NCBI GenBank assembly: GCA_002633025.1
Contig: NMRB01001628.1
Coordinates: forward strand, 1-64,000
From: Notospermus geniculatus
Lineage: Eukaryota > Nemertea > Pilidiophora > Heteronemertea > Lineidae
Direction: 5' to 3'
Length of the DNA stretch: 64,000 bases
Shown: piece by piece, positions 1 to 12,518 of the stretch
Numbering within the stretch: the stretch's first letter is position 1
How the letters are laid out: every line of letters starts with the position of its first letter
The notes under the pieces: model-generated
Told to the model about the DNA's origin: nothing
Seen by the model: only the letters and a program-made list of their open reading frames with translations
Databases searched by the model: none
Made by a program: the position numbers and the translations under genes

Positions 1-640
1 ATCCCCCCCCCCCCACACACACACACGCAAGTTCTGCAATAAGGACCCCTGAATCAGCCAGAGCTAAGGCAGCCATGTAGTTATAGGCTGAGATTCGTCT
101 GTTATCCTACTGTAGTGTTATCAACATGGACATGATGTTTCCGAAAAGTCCAATTAGCTATGATAGGAATCCATGAATCGTAACGATCTCGTGCACAATA
201 CGAAGTATCAGCACCTCTGAGTCTACCTCCGTGCTGACTAGTGATAATGAATAATAATAATAATAAAAGTGCCTATATAGCGCCCTACGTTTCAAAGAAA
301 CCTCAGTGCGCATTAAAATAATAGTAATACATACATGTTGATGGCAAAAAAAATGAATTAACATAGAAAAAGACTACTAAAACATTCCTAAAAGTTGAGG
401 CTAAAGGAAATGTTAAAAGGTTTTAAAGAGGTGAGTTTTAATTGCGACCTTGAAACTGTCCACCGATCGGGCATTCCTGATCTGCGGCGGCAGGTCGTTC
501 CACAGTCTAGGAGCGGCGACCGAGAACGCTCTAGCTCCGTAGAACTGAGTTTTAAAACGAGGAGGAACGATCAGCCCCGCAGGTGAGGGAAAATAATGAA
601 GAAGTGATGGGGTACGGTGACTCTGCCATTATTCCAAAGA
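1..640 (-). pseudogene. GPCR first-exon remnant (TM1-TM2), truncated at window edge
   Basis: On the minus strand this matches the first coding exon of the GPCR genes at 6.9 and 13.5 kb (STEVD..VLILRIV, then TM1 and TM2). It is broken in at least three ways. A 4-base loss near 177 disrupts the codons between the IVT and WIP motifs. There is one extra base near 155 (GCTAATTGG where the paralogs have GCTATTGG). A block of about 335 bp containing an AAT microsatellite (about 250-590) separates the N-terminal codons from the TM1 codons. The initiator region and 5' flank (about 590-800) still align with the 5' flank of the 6.9-kb gene. The later exons, if present, lie outside the window to the left. 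The C-rich and CA-repeat start (1-26) is low-complexity sequence. Confidence 0.8.
250..590. mobile_element. Dispersed repeat inserted in GPCR pseudo-exon
   Basis: The block begins with an AAT microsatellite and contains text of the kind TATATAGCGCCCTACG and GGCAGGTCGTTCCACAGTCT, which looks like a dispersed invertebrate repeat. Its limits are defined by comparison with the intact exon at 6830-6890, where the two flanks are contiguous. The ends are blurred by the AATAATGAA-like target, so the target duplication is uncertain. Confidence 0.6.
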
Positions 641-2012
641 CCTGCTAAAATCACCGCCCATGCTTTCAGGAATGAAATGAACGCTAAGTAGTCATGCAAA
701 CTATGTGAATATGGGGAACCGATTTTTGGTTCAGGAATCAATGTGTCAATTTGTGCCGATTTGTACTGCACTTTACAGCGGCATTCTTGTCAAACACACT
801 AATATTTACTGATGTCAATGGTGTCGTTGTCGTTGCACACTGACTTGGAGCAAATGCTGCACAACATCCATCATGGCCTACCATGTGTCTGTACTACCTC
901 ATACTTCGTACGCACAAACCCATGGAGAACTTCGCCAGGATTTCTGTTTCTCTCGTACCTCGAGTTGCCGTCTACCAATCAGAACACTTGTTAGCCAACC
1001 CCAGCGCCAGGTTGGCACCAAGCCAATTAAATCAACCGCTGTGTATTTTGTGGTTGGAAAGTATTGGGAACGAGGATGGTCACAAAATTGTCCAGCCATT
1101 CTATCGATTGCGATTTACCACTACTCGCATGAACTATGCTGTTGAACAAAAATAACAAAATTATCTAAAACAGAGAAAGTATGTGTACAGGAAGACTGAT
1201 GTGGTATTTAGAATTGTTCAGATTTACTGCAAGTGTTAATGATCTATGGTGAAAATGGTTATCATAAAACTAACAGCGGGAGTCAGTCCACAAACAGGAA
1301 CAACCGGTTTTGGAAACAGCTTCCCACAGCGAAGTTCGACAAGGGTTTGTGCGAGCGTATTCGGAGGGCAAGCGATGTCACAACCCTTGTTAGTCAAGAT
1401 GCACAACATCCATCGTCTTGCTTTTATTCCTTGTTAGTAATACCTCGAGCATAAATACAATATAAGTTAATACGATGTTTCATATTCTATGTTAGCATCG
1501 ACTCTCGCTTCATGCGAATTACGTTACATACACATTTTCGCGAAGCAGAAAAAAAACAGAATGCGTTTACAGCCAGCCGCCTCAGCAAAAGGCTACTTTT
1601 TCTTCCTTTCTGATTTGGCAAATCGAGAGGTTTCAAAATGGACAACCTTGGAATGCGGAAAGTTTCAAAACAACGACCTGTAGTCATATATTTTAGACGA
1701 ACAAAGACCAGATGGGCCCTGGTGCTCAAAATGACGATGATGATGACGACGAAATTGACAATGATGATGATCAATTTCGAATCAAAATCCAAATAATTTC
1801 TTGTCAAAGAGATATATACGTGAGGCCAGTCTACGACTACGGTACTATTTGGACTTGAATCGTACGCTGCGGACGTTGGTGTAGAGCTAGGCCTACTGGC
1901 CCGTGCGCGGCAACTACCTATAGTCATTGGTGACACGATGAGCTGAACATGTCACTTTAACTGCAGTTTTATAATGACTTATTCAGGTCTTTCGTTATCC
2001 AATCAGCGTTAA
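641..2012. other. Intergenic stretch, no gene recognised
   Basis: The first 150 bp or so align with the 5' flank of the intact GPCR gene at 6.9 kb. The rest (800-2010) has only short or biased reading frames, including a GAT-rich frame near 1720-1780. I see no splice-supported coding sequence here. Confidence 0.5.
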
Positions 2013-2666
2013 CCCTTTGCGTGCGGGATACAGTTGAAAGGTGTACCATTTCGTAACATGAATTTCTGATGTCTCTACAAAAACGCGCCTAGCTCCCAAA
2101 ATATGCAACCAAAACTGGCGACAAGACACTCATTCTGGAGGCAACTGAATGGGCCACGACCTCATGCAGGTTTCCTTCTTCCAAAATGTCTGTGAGAGAA
2201 ACAGGAGAGAGCCGAAGATGCAAGTTGTGACGAAATAGTCGCATTTGGCCTACGTTTTCGTCAGGTTACCAATCTTTAAACGTCTATAACTCGAAAACCG
2301 CTGCTCCTACGCATCTGTCGCTGGGTCAAAATGAAGCTACTTTTTTCCCCTCTTTCTTTTGGCGCCAGTCGCGTCGTCGTAGCTGCTTCCGTTCCGGAGA
2401 TACGGCCATTTTGTCACAACTAGTCAGATTTGCACTTTGGAGTCTGTCAGTCTAGACCCCGGGACAACCGTTAAAACGCAATTTTAGCCAGGTTTCTTCA
2501 AACAGAGCAAAATCGCGTATTCGGGGGGGGGGGGGGGTCTCGCATTAAAAAATCTGCAAGCAGAATATCAATCGGTCCACTGGTTACGATTCTAGGTCAG
2601 TTTGAATGCACAAGGGTGTGTGCTACAGGCCAAAGACGTATATATACGCCATCCGCACGCAAGGGG
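2013..2666. mobile_element. piggyBac-like non-autonomous element, TTAA target
   Basis: A 654-bp element is flanked by TTAA at 2009-2012 and 2667-2670. Its ends are inverted: CCCTTTGCGTGCGG on the left and CCGCACGCAAGGGG on the right. CCC termini and a TTAA duplication are typical of piggyBac-type elements. There is no internal coding sequence. A G homopolymer lies at about 2524-2537. Confidence 0.8.
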
Positions 2667-2806
2667 TTAAACCAATATACTTAAAATGAGTCTTGTAAAG
2701 TGCAGTCTCCAGTCCTTAAGGGCCGGTTTCTCAAACATTTCTCCTCAATTACTGATTTATACAGTAACAAGGCCTTTGCAAAAAGCAAGAAGAAATATAC
2801 AGTACC

Positions 2807-5800
2807 TTAAAAAATACGGCGACAGCAACAAAAAATTGGCCTTAACTTCTCCCTCACATCGTTTCGAAATTTCTTGCCACCCCCGATGCAGTAGAGGTAG
2901 AAATTGATACCGAAATTCATGTCCCAGATGTTAAGCATGATGAAGTGCTGACAAAAATATCGCAATGACCAATACTCATCTGTCATATCATACATTTTGT
3001 TAATCTGTGGAAGACCTCTGATCACAATATACATTCGGAACGGAATTGACGTCATGATGTAAGCAATGCTGACAAGAATCAACATTTTGGTCAAGTAGTT
3101 TGTCTCCTTCTCTCGTGTTTTTGTGTCCTTGTTACTGACACACATTTTGTTCCTTTCTTTGGATGCGCTGTGCAGCGCGATTACGATCCACACATTGCAG
3201 AAAACAATGATTATAAAAGGCAGAACTGTTCCGATGGCTAACTGCGCCGAATTCCCCAGGGTTTCTAATTCAGGAGCGTGTTCGACGATCATGCGCACAA
3301 TACCTCGTCCTGAAAAGACATGAGCGAAATTGCATACTCGATTCGTTATAATCTGACTCAGATCTCCATCAAAAGACAAACAAATCTAAATGGAGAATGG
3401 ACAGTCTTTTTTAGCTCAGCTGACCAAAGGTCAGCGGAGCTAGTCAAATAGGTATTCAGTGGCGTCAGTGTGTCAGTCCAGCAGTCCACCAGTCCAGCAG
3501 TCCATCTGTCCAACTATGCCCGACGTTTTGTAACCGTAATAGCTAGAGACTCCAAATTACATCTGAAGGTAGCCCTTGGTGAACTCTCCTCGGAAACAAA
3601 AAATGAGCGCAATTTGACCTATATTAGGCGCACCAGGGGGCGTTTTGTGTAAAGTGAAAAATCGCAATATCTCAGTCCCTATGATAAATATGTAGACAAA
3701 AAGTGATGGGATAGATAGGTTGATATATTCTACATCAGTTCAAAGGGAAGTTAATGCCAGATCTGTTCACCAGGGGGCGCTATTCAACAAAATAAAAAAC
3801 AGGGGTATTTGAATTTTCGCGCCTTCTGCGCCAGCGTATCATTTGCCAGTGTCTGACGTCATCATCATTGGAATTCACAGCTAAGGCCAGGAGTCTGCAT
3901 TCAGCAGTTCAATCGTCTACTTCGAAGGAGTTCAGCACATCTAAACAATGAGACGCTAGGTAAGATCTTTTTTTCATTCTAAGAACCTAATGACGCAATG
4001 ATTACCAATTAAATGGCCCTGGCATTGTGAGTTTCGACAGTTGATCGCTTGCTCTGCCCTCGGCTCTCACAGTGAATAAGTAATAAGGCGGAAGTCTCGT
4101 CACTGGGTTGATTCTGATGACGTCAGAGGCCTGTGGTCATCTATCGTAGCGAGAGAACGAAGAAGGACCAAATGGCATGACCATGAACTTCCACTCGAAT
4201 CTCGAAAAACCACTATGAAATCTCCGCCAAATTTCGACAAAATATCCACAATTCACACTCTTCTCCATATGATGAAAAATCAATGCATCCAAATATGATT
4301 TTCATGTGACAATTTCTTCGTTGACTTGGGCAACTTTTTATTTTATAGATTGTTGTGCAGAACGGGGAATCTCTAATTCCAGGCCTGCCGCGAATATCGC
4401 CGAAGACACGTTTGGCGACGCCTCCATTCCTCGTCATAATTCCAAAATACGAGTTGCAGAAATAGAATAACTAGTACATGTAAATGCATGTCAAAAGTAG
4501 AATGGCAATGATGATTTTATAGCTCCCTATTCACCATGGATTAATTCATGTGAAAGGTGTCAGTAGGTACACTCCAGGCCTCGAGAGCTCTCGATTCACG
4601 AAGAATCTACCGGTAGGCCCTAGGCCTAATTACACTCAGTAGGCCTATGATAAACTGCTTCCCACCCAATCCCATCGGGTCTAATAAGGTCTTTATCAAT
4701 TGCCCACCAAGGAATGAAGGCCTGCATGTGGTATTAACCCCTTCCCACCCAAGGGGTCTATTACCAAGGATTGTCTCATGCTAACCCATTTCCCCGTTAT
4801 TTCCCAACCAAGGGTGGTCTATTAAAGGGATTAAAGTACTAGCATGTTACCCGCCCTGTGGAGCGTGTTGGTGGAGCGGCGCCACCTATCATCTATCATC
4901 ACGTAGGCTACCGGTATACCTATTGTGATTCATTAAGCCAAGAAAGTCAATTATCCTGGGGATTCACAATAGGGGATGGCAATGACTCACTGTTTCATCA
5001 GTCTATAAAAGATCAATGTTGTTGAGGCCATTCATAGTGCCTCCGGAATCCTCAGGGTGGCCGAGAGGCATAACTGCACAAAAATACTTTCGGGAAACCC
5101 ATGTAGGCCCTACGACTTCACAATGCATCAGCAGCAACAGAAAGGCTAGATCTACAATTAAACATGTGGTAGGCGTAAGTAGGCCATTCGCCAAGGATTG
5201 TAAGGGAGCAAGCTTCCTATTAACCCCTTCCCAATCAAGGGAAGGGGTTAAATAAAGGGGTTAAATAAAGTATCTGACATGTATCTCGATTCACCAAGGA
5301 TTTTAGGCCTGTCATATGCAATATAAAGTTGACAACCTCTTCCCACTCTATTCACTATATTTCAGGTCGACCTGGTTGCCGAAATCCCAGGTCGCCGATG
5401 CTGCTGTTGATAAAGACAGGTGCAAGGAAGTGTCTTGAATTTGAAGAACTCACTTTCAGCCGACACAACAGGAATCCCAATTGGGGAGTGTCGAAATTGT
5501 AGAACAGAAATCGTCGCCACAAACGAATTATTCTCTTACACGTGTATACAAACCGTATGGTTTCCAAAATAAAATGTGATTAATTCTTGGCAAAATTGTA
5601 TAGAACTAGTCATAATTAGCAGACTTAATCCCATCCAACCATGCACATTTGGTGAATGAAATTTGACATCACCCACTAACCTTCCTACGACAGCATGCAG
5701 TCCCCATGACATGCCTTATCAAACCGGGGCAAAATGTCAGCTGAGCGCCAGGCCCATGGGCCTCTTGTTTGAAGATAAAGAAGGTGTTGGTTCTATACTG

Positions 5801-6887
5801 TTCCATACTCACGTAAGGGGTCCACGGACTATAAAATTAGTTAGTTTGTTCCCCAAAGGGTGTCACCCTGGGGTTCTCACAAGATACTCGGGGACTCTCA
5901 TACATGGGTACATGTAAAAGTTTACTCCGTCTACCGGGACAGAGGAATTCTGCTGGGTGTTTCAAGACATTGGAGGGATGCACTGATTCAGAATTCGACA
6001 ATAGTGAGAACGGTGTAGACAATCATGTCGATGACGTTTGTTCCTAGAATAGAGGTGATGTTGATCCATTCAACATTATGCCTTACCGGTATCTTTGTCT
6101 TGGACATACTTATAGGTAAACATAATGTAAACATTCAAGCCACTTATCAAAACAAATGTCACAACAATAGTTATAATGGCCCGGCGTGAAGTGCAGATCC
6201 GTGGAGCAGCCATCGGGAATCTGACCACTATTAACCTGTCCACCGTCATCTCAGCTAGGTAGAAGCCAGACGATATGGCGAATATGTAGGGTAGATACCA
6301 TATGAGCCTGAAAAATCAGACTTGTCGAGAAGCAACACAAAGAAAAACATAACTGTTTCACCATGACCCGGAGCAGACCACGACAAAGTGTATTTCCGTC
6401 TCCATGCACTACGACAGGAGCAAGTGGTCTTTTGGATTCGCCCGAAAGCGACCATTCAAAACTAACCGTCGCAATGGGTTTGTCGGCATTGTGGTCGCAA
6501 TGAAACAATGATGATGTGAACGAATGATCACTTTGCTATAAATTATATAGGCCCACATAAATCGGTTACTCACTTCATTTCAAACTCGGTCGGTGGATGC
6601 CAATCCCATATATTAAGAAATATTCCATACTCAAGTTCCACAACAAGAACCCCTGAATCAACGATTGCGAGGGCAGTCATATAGTTACAGGTCGAGATTC
6701 GTCTGTTATCCTTCTGGACTGTTATCAATATCGACATGATGTTTCCGAAAAGTCCAATAGCTATAATAGGAATCCATGAATACTTCGTGACAATCTCGTT
6801 CACAATACGAAGGATCAGCACCACTGGGTCTACCTCCGTGCTGACTTGTGATGATGAAGAAGAGCTAGGATATAGTGGCTCCGCCAT
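2807..6887 (-). CDS. Rhodopsin-type GPCR, three exons, intact
   Basis: Coding exons are 6887-6574, 6307-6087 and 3309-2807, with GT/AG borders and phases 2 and 1, giving 345 aa. Exon 1 holds the N-terminus, TM1 (GLFGN) and TM2 (ALAIVD). Exon 2 holds TM3 with AEMTVDRLIVV, a DRL in place of the DRY motif, and TM4. Exon 3 holds TM5 (IGTVLPFIIIVFCN), a basic third loop, TM6 and TM7. TM7 reads INFYLYCIGGGKKFRND, so the usual NPxxY proline is Phe. No Cys precedes TM3, so the canonical TM3-ECL2 disulphide seems absent. The overall form resembles invertebrate peptide-receptor-like or orphan rhodopsin GPCRs. The ligand is unknown; a lineage-specific chemoreceptor role is inference. The start is the conserved ATG at 6887, shared in position with the 13.5-kb paralog. 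Confidence 0.85.
3310..6086. other. Long second intron of the GPCR, repeat-rich
   Basis: This 2.8-kb intron holds a short hairpin at about 3411-3442 (AGCTCAGCTGACC and its imperfect inverse) next to CAGTCCA-type repeats. At 4670-5280 there are repeated degenerate blocks built around TTAACCCCTTCCCA and AAGGGGT. No coding exon is recognised inside. Confidence 0.5.
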
Positions 6888-7379
6888 TATTCCAGAAAAT
6901 TACTTCAATCACTGCCGATGCTAGAGAGTGCAATGAACACACAAAATTGAGGTAGGCCTAATTTGGCCAAGGTCTGATGTGTGCTGATTCGTCCTGCTCC
7001 TTACAGCAGCATTTTTTTCGTTAACCTACATGTAGGATTGACTGATGTAAATGTGCTGTGGTTGATGTCCTGGTACAAATCAGAAATGCAGCAGAACCTC
7101 CGGTACCATTGCTATTGATATTTGATTGGTATCTTGAGGGTAAATAAGTTACGGTACATGTATAATGTTTCATATGTTCAATGTCATTATTTCCGGGAAT
7201 CACATATCACTAGGTGGGTAATGCATGTATTTTTTAACACGCAATGTCTCCATCGCCTGAAGCGTCATGCAAAGCGTACATACCAAGGGGATATCACCTC
7301 GATGAAATGGAAGCATTACATCAGTGGCGTGTGCGTAGTGTTTCTTTCACGCCAGGGACCTGCTGAGCCGGAGAAAAAG

Positions 7380-7600
7380 TGAATCAGTTATGCTAATTAA
7401 CCAGTTGACCCGGTAAACTTCTGAACCAGTTATGCCAGTAAACCAGTTGAGCAAGCAAACTAATGAACCAATCATGCCGATAAAACAGTCCTGGCAGTAA
7501 GCTTGTGAACCATTCACACTCAAGTGGAGCAGTTGAACTGGTAAAACTAACCAATCATGCTACTGAACTAGTTGAGCCAGTAAACTTGTGAAGCCGTAAA
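7380..7600. repeat. Degenerate ~40-bp tandem repeat
   Basis: Units contain variants of AACCAGTTGA, CAGTAAAC and TGAACCA-TCATGCC, recurring about five times between 7380 and 7600 with heavy divergence. No coding pattern is seen. Confidence 0.6.
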
Positions 7601-7831
7601 AGAGATCGACGAAGCAGGAATCTGATGATAAATCAATTCCTATTCGATGTCCGCGAATTTTGAAATACGTTGTTGATGTCTACCATTAGGGTTAGTGCTT
7701 TGAGTGCAGAACCTTTTATATTCAGAATTAAAAGGTTCTGCACTCACAACACTATAATGATTCCCATTTTAACGGTTGAGTGAAAGAAATATCCACACCG
7801 AAACATATAGCATTACAGGCCTATGCAATAA

Positions 7832-7890
7832 GCTGCGCATGCCCAGTAGATCTTGCGCATGCCCAGTAGATCTTGCGCATGCCCATTAGT
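7832..7890. repeat. Short tandem repeat, three units of about 20-21 bp
   Basis: The unit GCGCATGCCCAGTAGATCTT appears twice in full, and a third unit diverges at its end (GCGCATGCCCATTAG). Confidence 0.85.
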
Positions 7891-10800
7891 AGTCTCGCGC
7901 AACCAGCCCCTCGGTCATACTCCGAGGTCGCCAGACCGAGGGTCTGGCACGGGACGCAATTTCCATTGAATTTTCTTATTCCGAAAATTCAAAATAAGGG
8001 GAGCTTCGCTGATTGGCTAGTCACTACCAATGCGTCATGGATCTCAAAAGTTGGTGACGTAGGCTGCAGGAGGAATAATGGCTGCGCCCAGATCACTCGA
8101 AGCGTGAAAATTAGCGAGATGAATCGCCTCAATCCTGTGTTGTCAAGTCAATTTATAGTGTCTTTCATTGGAATTCCGACAGGTATGTATATAATTTTTC
8201 GATTGAGGACGAAATTGTGGTATAAAAAGTGCGGTAGGGCTAACAGCAAGGGCTACAAAATACTCGCAAGCTGCATGCTTTTTGCATTGATTGTGCATTG
8301 TGTTCTACGTCATCGGCGGTAGACTGTCGGCCATGATGGTTTTACAAGTCAAAGTAACCATCTGGACCAGACTCTAAAATTGGAAATTTATTGGAAATTG
8401 CAAGAGTCTGGTGGCACGAGACTAGCCCATTAGTTGGTCGGCGAAGGGCCGGCAGTCAAGGGTACAATCAATTTCTCATGTCCAAACTCGTGATGGTTGA
8501 TCAGGCTCCACCCCTATCCGCTGGTTGGCTCAACTGATAATTAGCAGTGACGTATTAAGGCGTTGTCAGTGGACGAAAGTTGGATGACTGAAAAGGCGCA
8601 AAGGTCTTGTGTCACTAGTACACAATACGCCAGATTGAGCCTGTGAATAATGATTGATGTGGGCTTGGCCGGCGTAATTTTGTCATCGCCGACTTCACAA
8701 GAAAACCGACAGCTTTTTTGGTAGGCAATGAATACATTTGGCTATGGCATCATTGTATAGTTATTAAGTATAGCTATGCTCACAACAAAGTTGAAGTTGC
8801 TGTCGCGCGGATACCAGACGTAATGCCTGATTGAAATAAAAACCTCCTTATTGGGACCAGGCCACTAAGAATGTATAATGCCGGTTGCTTCAAAAGATTC
8901 TTTCTCAAGAAACGTTTGTGGGCCTGATAGAAAAATGCTTGTTTTATCCCTTCGAAGACAACGCTGTTTGTGGCACGCCTGGATGTCCATAACACTACCA
9001 CCAGCACTACGAGAGATTTTAGGAAATATTTGACAATTTCTTCGCATTCTTATACAGAGTCCTGGCTAATTTATGGACATAATGCATTGCATCAAAGATG
9101 GCTGCGCCCATTGCTGGTTTTTACACATTACATGTTTCGGTGTGATATCGGCAATGCAGCACCGTTAACGATTACGACTTATACGGAATTTTGATACGCC
9201 TTGTACGGTATTTGATATTTTAACCATTTGGTCAACGCGAAATGCCCTTGTCAACAACTGATTCATACTGTGAGAAGGTCATTGCGAAAGCAACAAAAAC
9301 AGAAATTAACTTCTCCTTTACACCATTTCGAAACTTCTTACCACCTCCGATGCAATATAAGTAGAAATTGATACCAAAGTTAATCTCCCAGATGTTGACA
9401 AAGATGTAGTGCTGACAGAAGAATCTCCAGCTCCAGTATTCCTTTGTCATATCGTACATAGCCTTGACTTCTTCGATCCCCATGATGACGATATTCATTC
9501 GATACGGAATAGACGTCAAGACGTAAGCGATAATTACAAGAATCAACATTCTGGTCAAGTAGTTTGTCTCCTTCTCTCGTGTCTTTTTGTCCTTGTTGCT
9601 GACACCCATTTTGTTCCTTTCCTTAGATGCGTTGTTCAGCGCGATTACGATCCACACATTACAGAAAACAATAATTACAAAAGGCAGAACTGTGCCAATG
9701 GCTAACTGCCACGAATTCCCAAGATTTTCTAATTCAGGAGCGTCATCGACGGTCATGCGCAGAATACCCTCTCCTAAATTGAGATGAGTGAAATATCAGA
9801 CCTAATTTGTCAGTACGGGTACTCGATGCGTCATTATCTCACTCAGGGAATCACATCCCAGAAACAAATCTAATAGGCCTACAAAATGAAATGCTACACC
9901 TTGGGCTCAAAGAGGTAAAGGGCTTCACCACTTAGCAACCAGGGATAAACTGCAGGGTGTTTCAGGCCAATGAGGGGATATGCAAGAATTTGACAATAGC
10001 GCGGGTGTTGTACTGTGGACAATCATTATGTCGATAACTTTTGTTTACCAGCATAATGTAATGTTGCACCATTCAACATCATGCCCTACCGGTATCTTTG
10101 TCTTGAACGAAATGATAGGTAAAAAAGATAGAGATTCAAGCCACTTATCAAAACAAATGTCACAGCAATAGTTATAATGGCCCGGCGTGTGGTGCAGAGG
10201 CTTAGAGCAGCCATCGGGAATCTGACCACTATCAACCTATCTACAGTCATCTCAGCCAAGAAGAAGCCCGACGATATGGCGAACACGTAGGCCAGATACC
10301 AAATGAGCCTAAAAAAGATTTAACACTTATTATTTGACCAGAAACGACCTCCGCCAAAGTGTGTTTCAGGATCCAATACGACTGTTGCGAGGGGTCGTTT
10401 TATTGGTGAGCTGGCCTTCAGACATTCTCACTACTAGAATCCTCACACCTTTAGCATTCGTGGATTTTGTCCTCGCTTTTTCGCACTTTTCCTCTCACGT
10501 AATGTATTGAGTATTGATGCATATTTAAAGCCGCACAGTATAAACAGATGGGTTATAATCGGCGAACATAGTCTCGGTCACCCACGGCGCTGTTTCGAAT
10601 ATGGGAATCCGTATTGCAGTACTGTGGAACGAAACGGCTGCCTGCGCAAGACTATACGCAGCACTGGGAATTCCCCACGGGGATTCCCCAAACCTCGATA
10701 CAGGATAATGCTATAATGTGTGGTTCTATGGTTCTATACATTACGCACGCCTGTGAACGAGGTTGCACTAAAATTCGGCCGAACTGGAAGTGATTAGCTG

Positions 10801-11299
10801 TGCATACTGTGCGACTTTAAAGCATTTTGGGTAAAAGCCTGCCCCGAAATAAAGATATTTGAATCCATGTATTTCAATGGCTTCGAGTATTATGTACGAT
10901 TTTTTGAGAAATTTTCGAGGTTATTTTTGAGGACGCTTTCTGAATGGTTATATTGAATCACATGATCTCAGCGGCACACTGTGCTTCAGTAAAATGGCCG
11001 CCATTCTCTTCAATCACTTGAGAAATCTGACGCGCTGTGGTACCATTACTAACCCTTCATCAGGGAAGGTACTATACTTCAACTCAATCTTTTATGTGTA
11101 GCAACAGTTTCCATGCCAAATTGATAACTAAGATCACTCAAATACATGTACGTCCGTACATTCGAACAGTCTTGTCGAGCATTCCTGATCGGTGTGTAGG
11201 CCTACACTCGCGAACACTTGGGGGTATACGGTGTACATCGATCACGAGTGTATGTGTGAAGAGGTCACCAAAATGTACATTGCGTGCCGGTTTATACAA

Positions 11300-12226
11300 G
11301 CCTGGGGTATGGGCGGTTATTTCCGCAAAAAATCAACGTCTGATAACGTCTAAAAACACGAACAAACGCATGTTTATCCAATAATTTGTACGTAGAAAGA
11401 TTCGTGTCTCGTGGAAATCAGTAGGGCCTATATAACTAACGAAGAACAGATCTCTAACCAGCGGGCGATGTATCTACAACAATCAGTGATTTGTACCTGG
11501 TGAGCGACCTGTAGATGGTGAGGGATGTAGCCATGGCAACGAGCGACGCTGTGTACCTGGTGAGCGACGTGGAGCTGCTGAGGGATGTAGCCATGGCAAC
11601 GAGCGACGCTGTGAGTGTTTTGTAGCTGGCGAGGAAGCGCTGTGTACCTGGTGAGTGCTATGTTTATGAGAGATAATAAAGTTTTCTCGATGGTTCAACC
11701 TCGTAGTCTTGTGTCGACTAGAGAGGTCACATAGCTTTCTTTATTTTGATTGGCAGTTTGCAAATGATCGACCTCCTCAACCGGCCTTCAAAGATCATTC
11801 TTCTCAAGTCGACACAAGGGATGAGGTTGAACCATTGAGAAACTTTATTACCTCTCATAAACTATACACCACTCGCCATAAACCTAGCACTCATCAGCTA
11901 CACACAGCGCTGTTCCCTCACCAGCTGCAAAATACTCACAGCGTCGCTCGTTGCCATGGCTACATCCCTCGCCAGCTACACGTCGCTCACCAGGTACACA
12001 GCGTCGCTCGTTGCCATGGCTACATCCCTCACCAGCTACATGTCGCTTGCCAGGTACAAGTCACTCATTGTGTACATCGCTCGCCAGTTATAGATCTGCG
12101 CCTCCTTAATTACATGGTGATTTCCACGTACAAATTACCGGATAAACATGACTTTGTTTGTGTTTTTAGACGTTATCATACGTTGATTTTTTGCGGAAAT
12201 AACCGCCCATACTGGGGCCATATTTA
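11300..12226. mobile_element. Large foldback element with tandem repeats in both arms
   Basis: The left arm (about 11300-11718) is the inverse of the right arm (about 11807-12226), with an unpaired loop of about 90 bp. Both arms contain units of about 60 bp with CAGCGTCGCTCGTTGCCATG and CTACATCCCTC, in opposite orientation. The outer part of each arm pairs through GGGCGGTTATTTCCGC and its inverse. It lies in the first intron of the 13.5-kb GPCR locus. The 200-aa frame across 11709-12311 is an artefact of this repeat. Confidence 0.85.
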
Positions 12227-12355
12227 TGAAGACTTCGCAACTTTGCGTGCACGCAAATCTATTGTAATCACGCAGTCAGTGAACAATAGGACATGTGCAG
12301 CCAAACAATAAACTTGCGTGCACGCAAAGTTGCCAAGGCTTCAGAAATATGGCCC
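12215..12355. mobile_element. MITE, PIF/Harbinger-like, CTG target
   Basis: A 141-bp element with inverted ends GGGCCATATTTATGAAG and CTTCAGAAATATGGCCC, flanked by CTG on both sides. GGGCC termini and a 3-bp duplication fit PIF/Harbinger MITEs. Internal inverted copies of TTGCGTGCACGCAA are present. It abuts the foldback element at its left. Confidence 0.75.
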
Positions 12356-12518
12356 CTGGTTCCTCTGGCCATCGAAATAGTTGTGGCGCTGACTGATATT
12401 CACAACACCCCTAGGCCTTACACCAGCCAGCCCATAGGCTTGTTACAACACTAGAATCGACAACATTCACTGACGGTCGCAACGAATTCTATGGTGCCTG
12501 TATCAGAACGATATGATC

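Larger units (their letters stand above)
6888..9231. other. Intergenic between two GPCR loci
   Basis: The sequence holds the conserved 5' flank of the 6.9-kb gene, two tandem repeats (annotated separately) and repeat-like DNA at 7900-8440. No supported gene is present. The frame at 7873-8322 starts inside a tandem repeat and has no family resemblance. Confidence 0.5.

Noticed and set aside
1487-1936. 149-aa minus-strand frame
   Set aside because: Composition follows a GAT-rich stretch, and no conserved motif is present.
7380-7890. Possible CRISPR-like array
   Set aside because: These are contiguous degenerate tandem repeats without spacers, in an animal genome.
7873-8322. 149-aa plus-strand frame
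   Set aside because: It begins in a 20-bp tandem repeat and continues in repeat-like DNA, with no domain, splice support or paralog.
11709-12311. 200-aa open frame on the plus strand
   Set aside because: It runs across the loop, right arm and MITE of the foldback region, its repeats encode the 60-bp DNA unit, and no protein family is recognisable.
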